From assembly GCA_018065815.1 (NCBI GenBank), contig JAGHSP010000272.1:1-6067 (forward strand): 6,067 nucleotides of DNA, in the 5' to 3' direction. The DNA is from Candidatus Sodaliphilus limicaballi (GTDB taxonomy: Bacteria; Bacteroidota; Bacteroidia; Bacteroidales; Muribaculaceae). Both the position numbers and the translations under genes were made by a program. Numbering within the stretch: the first letter of the stretch is position 1; each line of letters opens with the position of its first letter. Of the stretch, positions 1-4,192 are shown piece by piece. The notes under the pieces were generated by a model. The model was not told where the DNA came from, did not search any database, and saw only the letters and a list, made by a program, of their open reading frames with translations.

Positions 1-33
1 TAAAAATCTATTGTAGTATAGTTACAACAGATT
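1..33 (-). terminator. Probable rho-independent terminator of the nitroreductase-stefin operon
   Basis: Positions 5-15 and 23-33 form an 11-bp inverted repeat around a 7-nt loop (16-22). Read on the minus strand every position pairs, with one G-U (10/28); on the plus strand that position is an A-C mismatch, so the minus-strand RNA is favoured. The minus-strand stem ends in GATT followed by TTT, giving a short U-tract. It lies about 125 nt past the stop codon at 159. The stem is AT-rich and cut close by the window edge, so this remains a prediction. Confidence 0.5.
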
Positions 34-37
34 GCTC

Positions 38-99
38 TGATTTAACTGAATAAGAAATTATTCTAATTATTTTAATTTCCTTCAGTTATTATTAAATCA
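38..99. repeat. Long AT-rich interrupted hairpin
   Basis: Three nested complementary arms fold this stretch into one hairpin: TGATTT (38-43) with AAATCA (94-99), AACTGAA (44-50) with TTCAGTT (81-87), and GAAATTA (54-60) with TAATTTC (73-79). A 6-nt bulge lies at 88-93 and a small internal loop at 51-53/80; the apical loop is 61-72. It sits in the 3' region of the minus-strand operon and may protect the mRNA 3' end or act with the hairpin at 1-33. Its low GC content means some pairing could be chance. No gene is seen in 1-158. Confidence 0.4.
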
Positions 100-158
100 G
101 CGAGTGAAATCCGCGCGGGAGTCCTCAGTTATTGCCGGATAGTTACTGTACAAGGGTA

Positions 159-509
159 TTATTCCTCGTTCAAGTCAAGTCTTTTGCCGAAAGCCAGCAC
201 CGAGGGGGTGCCTTCGCCGGGAAGCGGCATGAAAATCTTCACGCTCTGCGGCTTGCCCTGCTTGTCGCGGCACGAGAAATCATAGTTCATGCCAGCCACG
301 ACCTGACTCTTTACGGTCTCGGGCGTTAACTCATTGAGCACGGGATAAATCTTGGCAACAGAGTCCCACACTTCCATCTCCTGGGCGGTCACTTTTGCCT
401 CTTTTGAATATCCTCCGCATGTCACATTCATGTCATTGTCGGCCTTGTGGCACTGACATCCGCACAGGGTGCTCACACACGCCAGCACGGCAACGATAAG
501 TTTCTTCAT
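159..509 (-). CDS. Stefin-like (cystatin family I25) lipoprotein, putative cysteine protease inhibitor
   Basis: A 116-aa predicted lipoprotein. Residues 1-17 are a type II signal peptide with lipobox L15-C16-G17-C18, so C18 would be lipidated. The mature part carries the three cystatin contact elements in the right order: Gly-Gly at 32-33 (N-terminal trunk), QVVAG at 69-73 followed by MNYDF (first hairpin), and PLPG at 95-98 (second hairpin). Residues 42-61 suit the single cystatin alpha helix. QVVAG-x-NY and K-x-F-x-x-LPG match animal stefins A and B closely. Family knowledge: cystatins insert this wedge into the active-site cleft of papain-like (C1) peptidases. Inference: it shields the cell from, or blocks, a C1-type protease of host or bacterial origin. 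Stefins normally lack signal peptides, so the lipobox is unusual. The chain ends shortly before the usual stefin C-terminus. It lies 12 bp after the nitroreductase gene, so the two are probably co-transcribed. The fold call is strong; inhibitory activity is unproven. Confidence 0.8.
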   Translation of the reverse strand: MKKLIVAVLACVSTLCGCQCHKADNDMNVTCGGYSKEAKVTAQEMEVWDSVAKIYPVLNELTPETVKSQVVAGMNYDFSCRDKQGKPQSVKIFMPLPGEGTPSVLAFGKRLDLNEE

Positions 510-521
510 GTCAATATATGT

Positions 522-1037
522 TTAGATTCTTGTCACAGTTTCGCTGATGGGTTTGCGAGAGAAGTGGTTGGCCAGCGGCTCGGCTCCCTCGGCGGCAAAT
601 CCTAGGTCAAGGAGCATGAGCACCTCCTCGTTGCCGGGCAAGTTGAGAGCACGTGCCAGCTCGGCAGGGTCGAAGAAATTCACCCAGCAGCTATCCACAC
701 CAGCGTCGTGAGCTGCCAGCACCATGTGCGTAGCCACGATAGTAGCGTCCTCGGCACCCGAGTCACGCTTCCCGCCGGGATAGGTAAACACGTTGCCCTT
801 GTCCCAAGCCACCACAAGCACGGTGGTTGCTCCGTAGCGGCACGGCGTGCACGAGTCGATGGCAGCCAGCGCATCCTTGCTCTGCGCCACATAGATGTGT
901 TGCTCCTGCAGATTCTTGGCAGTGGGTGCCACATGTCCCGCCTCAAGGATTGCCTCAAGCTGTTGCTCACTTATCACCTTCTCGGTGTCATATTTCTTGC
1001 AGGAATACCTGTCTTTTACTACTTCGCTAAATTCCAT
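522..1037 (-). CDS. Nitroreductase family protein (FMN-dependent oxidoreductase)
   Basis: A 171-aa cytoplasmic protein without signal peptide, of usual length for short single-domain nitroreductases. The N-terminal R10-x-S12-x-K14-x-Y16 motif is the FMN phosphate-binding signature of the family. A37-P38-T-A-x-N42 matches the APSAxNxQ flavin-contact motif, with T for the common S. The segment from E96 to V119, ending in AGVDSCWV and then FFDP, matches the helix and GLGSCWV-type strand of this subgroup. LGFAAEGAEP (145-154) and HFSRKP near the C-terminus are also typical. Family members form dimers and reduce nitroaromatics, quinones or flavins with NAD(P)H; the true substrate cannot be read from sequence. 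The start at 1037 is the first in-frame ATG after a -7-like element at 1063-1070; a nearby upstream ATG is out of frame. It is the first gene of a two-gene unit with the stefin-like lipoprotein and divergent from the DUF4465 gene. Confidence 0.9.
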   Translation of the reverse strand: MEFSEVVKDRYSCKKYDTEKVISEQQLEAILEAGHVAPTAKNLQEQHIYVAQSKDALAAIDSCTPCRYGATTVLVVAWDKGNVFTYPGGKRDSGAEDATIVATHMVLAAHDAGVDSCWVNFFDPAELARALNLPGNEEVLMLLDLGFAAEGAEPLANHFSRKPISETVTRI

Positions 1038-1062
1038 ATTGCCATAGTTCTTTATTGATGCC

Positions 1063-1070
1063 CAAAGTTA
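1063..1070 (-). promoter_or_regulatory. Bacteroidales -7 promoter element for the nitroreductase operon
   Basis: The minus strand reads TAACTTTG, a match to the Bacteroidetes TAnnTTTG -7 consensus. It lies 25 bp upstream of the start codon, implying a 5' leader of roughly 20 nt. A TTTTG at 1086-1090 sits 15 bp upstream, somewhat closer than the usual -33 spacing of about 19-20 bp, so the -33 assignment is weak. Confidence 0.6.
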
Positions 1071-1115
1071 CAAAAAAATTTTCTTCAAAACGTGATGTTT
1101 TTGGGCAAAATGTTG

Positions 1116-1123
1116 TAACTTTG
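1116..1123 (+). promoter_or_regulatory. Bacteroidales -7 promoter element for the DUF4465 gene
   Basis: TAACTTTG followed by C matches the TAnnTTTG consensus. It ends 37 bp before the ATG at 1161, giving a predicted leader of about 30 nt that is very AT-rich, as is common for Bacteroidales translation starts. No clear TTG is present at the expected -33 spacing; TTTG at 1100-1103 is too close. Confidence 0.65.
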
Positions 1124-1160
1124 CGCAATAATACAATTTATTTAATAAACAATCTATTTT

Positions 1161-2018
1161 ATGAAGAAATTTTACTCTATCCTTTGCGGTCTGGCACTCG
1201 CTTGTGGCATGACTGCCAATGCTTATGATTTAGTCACTTTTGAGGACTTTGACCTGTGCGCCGACGGCCATGCTTTTATACCCCAGGAATATGACATGGT
1301 GTATTCTGGTGACTTCTATTTCTCTTGTTATAGTAATAATGGTTACTGGAACGGCGTTACAGTGTCAAGGACAACCGGCAACACCTTTGCAGGGCTTGAT
1401 GATCAGTACAACGCAATCACCGGTGGCGGTTGCGATGGCTCAAATGCCTTCGCGATTGCTTACTACAGCGAGTATGACGCTAACAACAGCGAGCAGTATC
1501 CCGAAATAAATGAATTTACTGAATGCGCTCCATTCTATCCCGAGTATGTTTATGTCACTAACACTGCCTACGCAGTAAATTCAATGGAGAACGGTGACGC
1601 GTATGCCAAGAAGTTCGACGAGAACGACTACCTCAAGGTCATCTTCAAGGGCATGAATATTGATTGGGATAAGGAGCCAGTGGAATTGGTTGAGACCGGA
1701 ACTCAGGTAGAGTTCTACCTCGCCAAGGACGGCAAGATCGTCAAGGACTGGCAGAAGGTTGACCTCAGCGCGCTTGGAGAGGTTGATTTAATCCGCATGG
1801 TGATGGACTCAAGCGACAAGGGCACATGGGGCATCAACACTCCCACTTACTTCGCATTCGACAACTTCAAGGCAAGCAAGACCCCCGTTGAGCCCGTTAC
1901 AGGTATCAGTGACGTGAAGGTTAGCAGCACCAAGGCCTACAAGACCATCGAGAACGGCCAGGTTATCATCGTGAACGGCAACACCCGCTACGACATGACA
2001 GGCCGCGTGATCAAGTAA
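1161..2018 (+). CDS. Secreted DUF4465 domain protein
   Basis: A 285-aa exported protein of unknown function. Residues 1-21 form a type I signal peptide, cleaved after A-N-A. Residues about 30-237 match the DUF4465 family: W63-N-G around a short beta strand, DDQYNAITGGG (80-90), the GSNAFAIAYY block (93-102), VYVTNTAYAVNSMENGD (130-146), VEFYLA (183-188), KDWQKVDLSALG (195-206), and MDSSDKGTWGINTPTYFAF (215-233). Such proteins are predicted beta-sandwich envelope or secreted proteins of Bacteroidetes. A linker (238-247) leads to a 38-residue tail with ENGQVII and RYDMTGRVIK, resembling the last strands of a Por/T9SS-type sorting domain cut short after Gly-Arg-Val. I recall family members near corrinoid or TonB uptake loci, but no transporter or riboswitch is visible here. 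The start is supported by the promoter and the signal peptide. The gene is alone on its strand, with no clear terminator just after it. Confidence 0.88.
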   Translation: MKKFYSILCGLALACGMTANAYDLVTFEDFDLCADGHAFIPQEYDMVYSGDFYFSCYSNNGYWNGVTVSRTTGNTFAGLDDQYNAITGGGCDGSNAFAIAYYSEYDANNSEQYPEINEFTECAPFYPEYVYVTNTAYAVNSMENGDAYAKKFDENDYLKVIFKGMNIDWDKEPVELVETGTQVEFYLAKDGKIVKDWQKVDLSALGEVDLIRMVMDSSDKGTWGINTPTYFAFDNFKASKTPVEPVTGISDVKVSSTKAYKTIENGQVIIVNGNTRYDMTGRVIK

Positions 2019-2104
2019 AGATTTTGCAAAATCCCCGCGCAGATTTTACGGATGTAACTATTCAGCAATAGAATTTTGCAGAGTCCCAGCCCAGACCTTA
2101 TGAA
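2019..2104. repeat. Degenerate tandem direct repeat
   Basis: AGATTTTGCAAAATCCCC from 2019 and AGAATTTTGCAGAGTCCC from 2070 align over their length. The match continues more loosely into GCGCAGATTTTACGGA and GCCCAGACCTTATGAA. The copies are roughly 50 bp apart and diverged, suggesting a decayed intergenic repeat rather than an active element. Confidence 0.35.
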
Positions 2105-2155
2105 AATCTTTCTCTCGCACAAAGCATAAGGCTAATAGAGGCTGAAAGCCGACAC

Positions 2156-2172
2156 GCAGAACGCAGTTCTGC
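2156..2172. repeat. Small perfect hairpin
   Basis: GCAGAAC (2156-2162) and GTTCTGC (2166-2172) make a perfect 7-bp stem with a 3-nt loop GCA. It has no following T-run on either strand, so it is not a convincing terminator by itself. It is adjacent to the larger hairpin at 2178-2217 and may be part of one folded RNA. Confidence 0.45.
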
Positions 2173-2177
2173 ACATA

Positions 2178-2217
2178 ACCCTGTCCTAACTGAGCGCAAG
2201 CGAAGGCAGGGCAGGGT
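2178..2217 (+). repeat. 10-bp hairpin with large structured loop
   Basis: ACCCTGTCCT (2178-2187) pairs fully with AGGGCAGGGT (2208-2217) on the plus strand, using one U-G pair at 2184/2211; the minus strand has an A-C mismatch there. The 20-nt loop contains GC-GCAA-GC (2194-2201), a possible small GNRA-capped stem. This favours a plus-strand RNA, possibly the 3' untranslated region of the DUF4465 mRNA or a REP-like repeat. Confidence 0.4.
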
Positions 2218-2291
2218 AAACGCGATACACTATACTGCGATTAAATTCTCGCAACTTTAACCGGACAGCAATAAAACAAAACAGAATAACA

Positions 2292-2326
2292 CACCTCGGG
2301 GTGACTATCATAGTCGCCCCGAGGTG
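2292..2326 (-). terminator. Strong GC-rich hairpin between converging genes, probable terminator
   Basis: Positions 2292-2307 and 2311-2326 form a 16-bp stem with a 3-nt loop. Pairing is complete on the plus strand using one U-G (2302/2316) and has one A-C mismatch on the minus strand. On the minus side the hairpin, which starts 28 nt after the dockerin gene stop, is followed by a T-rich run (about 2266-2288 read in reverse). That supports termination of the dockerin transcript. On the plus side no T-run follows, so bidirectional action is less certain. Confidence 0.65.
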
Positions 2327-2354
2327 ATTGTGTGATGATATCTCAGCCGGTCGT

Positions 2355-4070
2355 TTATTTACCGCTGAGAATCATGTTGATGATAGCGTTAGTGTCGGTG
2401 ATGTCGATGGCGCCGTCACCATTCACGTCGGCACGATTACCATAAGGGTTATTGCCATTGAGAAGAATGTTGACAAGGATATTTGCATCGGTGATGTCAA
2501 CCGAGCCATCCATGTTGATGTCGCCATTGCTGGGTACAGGGCCCGCCTCGCCTTGCTTAACGGTGATAGCGAGGGTCTGGGTCTTGAGAGCCACGAGAAT
2601 TGTTGCCTCGCGATTGCTCACACCTTCAGGAAGAGCATCGGCAGTGAGGTCGAGGTTCACAATGCCAGAGAAGTACTCTCCCACTTCCTCGTCGGTTTTC
2701 ATCACATCAGTGCCTTGCAGTGTGAGCCACTCGGGCTTGCCGGTGATGTTCCAGTTGGCAAATTTCTCTGAAGCCTCAACAGCGAGCTGCTGTGTCTCGC
2801 CAGTTTCAGTGATTTCCACGGTGGTCTCCTGGGCATCGCCCGCAGCAATGTAGTCATACTGGGCATTGATGCTGATCGCGAAGTGTGTGCCCACGGTCAT
2901 GTCATCCTCGCTGAAACCCCATGCGTAACCGCCGCTGCAGTCCACCATGCACTCGTCCACGGGCTGGCCTTCCTCGTTATAGAGCATCCACTTGCAGTAA
3001 CCCTGCTTCTCGATGAGGTCGGCATACTTGTCGTTAGCAGCAATGATCATGGGAGCAAACAGGTCAAGCTGATCGATGCCCTCGAGAATCACATATATCT
3101 CCTTGTCGATTGCAAGCCACTCGTCGAAGTTGAAATCAAGAGTCATGAGTTCATCGTTGAGATCGCCTGCGAGGACATACTGCGCCGTAGCAATGGGTTT
3201 AACGCTCTCGATGTCGCCATGCGCTGTGGGGGTCACCACCTTACATGTGATTGCCTGGCCAGCCTTGCCTGTGACAGTGGCAATGAGGCTGACGCGTGAG
3301 AATGCGTAGGGGCGAGCAGGAGCGTTGAAGTGGTGCATCATTGAGATAATCTGGGCCGAAGTGGCAGTAGATTGCCTGCTCAGGATATCATTGTAGAAGT
3401 CATACCAAGGAACATACATCGATGCGTCCTTGCCAGCATAGGATGAAAGCAGCAAGGTGATGTCATTGAAATCGGCACGCGAGTCGTAGTTGCTTAATGT
3501 GGTCTTCACCGAGCCGTCGGCGCTAGCGTTGAACTCCAGAGCACCGCCATATCGCATACCGCCCTCCATGGTGTAGTAATAGGCCTCGATATCGCCGTAG
3601 TAGAGGCGCGGTGACGCATAGAGATTAGCACAGTCGCGGTGAAACGATGTGGTAAGGTCGCGAGTGTGCTCTACGCTCAGCGAGTCGGTGCTGAGGTTTC
3701 CGTTATAGAATGTCCACTTGAAGTCGCTGTCGTTGCCACCGCTCGTCACATTGCGGAACGTCACGGGAACGGTGGGGGGAACAAGTGTTGCAGCAAAAGA
3801 CGACACTGCCCCTTCGCTCAAGTAGAATGCCGAGCGAAACGCATCTTTGGGCATGACATACATGAGTTCCACGTCCTCCTCGTCCTTGAGAAGGGAATGG
3901 CTTGCCGGCTTTGAAGTTAACTTTGCGCTTTTTGTGGGAATACTAGTTAATTTAGATGTGCTGAAGCGAGAATCACTTTCCAAGTGAGTTAGCTTAGTGT
4001 TTGCAGTCTGGTTACCTGCAAATGCGGTTATGGCGAAAGCCGCCAGTGTTAATGATATAGTTCTTTTCAT
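2355..4070 (-). CDS. Secreted BACON-like and type I dockerin protein (571 aa)
   Basis: An exported multidomain protein. Residues 1-18 are a signal peptide (cleavage after A-F-A), and 19-62 a Ser/Thr/Lys-rich linker with the near-repeat KLTS (40-43, 50-53). Residues about 68-182 and 253-345 are two beta-rich regions with no family I can name. Residues about 414-507 resemble a BACON domain: W440, EWL (443-445), ALPEGVSNREATI and a closing ITVKQG. After a short PVPSN linker, 516-571 is a type I dockerin with two complete calcium loops, D517-x-N-x-DG-x-x-D-x-x-D528 and D548-x-N-x-DG-x-x-D-x-x-D559; both have Ile-Thr at loop positions 10-11. Dockerins classically bind cohesins, and BACON domains often accompany carbohydrate- or mucin-active proteins, but no catalytic domain is evident. 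It is a paralogue of the 624-aa protein encoded 122 bp upstream: both share P-x-x-x-F, LVP, NV-x-x-G, YGGA and the FNF-to-ID-x-E block. No clear promoter lies in that gap, so read-through from upstream is likely. Confidence 0.88.
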   Translation of the reverse strand: MKRTISLTLAAFAITAFAGNQTANTKLTHLESDSRFSTSKLTSIPTKSAKLTSKPASHSLLKDEEDVELMYVMPKDAFRSAFYLSEGAVSSFAATLVPPTVPVTFRNVTSGGNDSDFKWTFYNGNLSTDSLSVEHTRDLTTSFHRDCANLYASPRLYYGDIEAYYYTMEGGMRYGGALEFNASADGSVKTTLSNYDSRADFNDITLLLSSYAGKDASMYVPWYDFYNDILSRQSTATSAQIISMMHHFNAPARPYAFSRVSLIATVTGKAGQAITCKVVTPTAHGDIESVKPIATAQYVLAGDLNDELMTLDFNFDEWLAIDKEIYVILEGIDQLDLFAPMIIAANDKYADLIEKQGYCKWMLYNEEGQPVDECMVDCSGGYAWGFSEDDMTVGTHFAISINAQYDYIAAGDAQETTVEITETGETQQLAVEASEKFANWNITGKPEWLTLQGTDVMKTDEEVGEYFSGIVNLDLTADALPEGVSNREATILVALKTQTLAITVKQGEAGPVPSNGDINMDGSVDITDANILVNILLNGNNPYGNRADVNGDGAIDITDTNAIINMILSGK

Positions 4071-4106
4071 CGTAAATTATTATCAATTTCTCTTGAAAGG
4101 AAAGGA

Positions 4107-4131
4107 CGGGGCGACTTTCTCAGCCACCCCG
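4107..4131 (-). terminator. Hairpin between the two dockerin genes, terminator or attenuator
   Basis: On the minus strand, positions 4131-4122 and 4116-4107 pair over 10 bp with two G-U pairs and a GAGAA loop. On the plus strand those two pairs become C-A mismatches, so the minus-strand RNA is favoured. TCCTTTCCTTTC follows on the minus strand, a broken U-tract. It sits about 60 nt after the stop of the upstream dockerin gene and about 36 nt before the start of the downstream one, so it may reduce rather than abolish read-through. Confidence 0.6.
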
Positions 4132-4192
4132 ACCCAGGAATTAATATGTTAAGAAACTGCTATTATTCAGTTTTAGAGTTCTTAATCATAGA

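Larger units (their letters stand above)
1063..1123. repeat. Perfect 11-bp inverted repeat formed by the divergent promoters
   Basis: CAAAGTTACAA (1063-1073) is the exact reverse complement of TTGTAACTTTG (1113-1123). Each arm is the -7 region of one of the two divergent genes, and the centre is AT-rich. The symmetry may simply reflect two copies of the same sigma-factor consensus, or it may be an operator binding a dimer. Confidence 0.6.
2019..2354. other. Non-coding convergent intergenic region with several dyads
   Basis: This 336-bp stretch separates the converging DUF4465 and dockerin genes. I see no supported gene, RNA gene or transposon in it. It holds a palindrome GATTTTGCAAAATC (2020-2033) just after the DUF4465 stop, a degenerate direct repeat, two hairpins (2156-2172, 2178-2217) and a strong GC-rich hairpin (2292-2326). 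The phrase CCCCGCGCAGATTTTACGG (2033-2051) resembles the CGCAGATTT-type intergenic repeats I associate with Bacteroidetes; that link is from memory. Confidence 0.6.

Noticed and set aside
708..1058. Plus-strand open frame opposite the nitroreductase gene
   Set aside because: It lies antisense to a gene with clear family motifs, has no promoter or recognisable domain, and is a frame shadow.
1038..1160. Cobalamin or other riboswitch upstream of the DUF4465 gene
   Set aside because: The predicted leader is only about 30 nt and AT-rich, too short for a riboswitch.
1161..1223. Lipobox in the DUF4465 signal peptide (LALAC at residues 11-15)
   Set aside because: Position -3 to the cysteine is Ala, not Leu, and a good type I site A-N-A follows at 19-21.
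2020..2033. GATTTTGCAAAATC as terminator of the DUF4465 gene
   Set aside because: It is a perfect palindrome without a loop and is followed by C-rich sequence rather than a T-run.
2883..3299. Plus-strand open frames opposite the 571-aa dockerin gene, such as this one and 2328-2771
   Set aside because: They mirror the dockerin coding sequence and show no signal peptide, domain or start context of their own.
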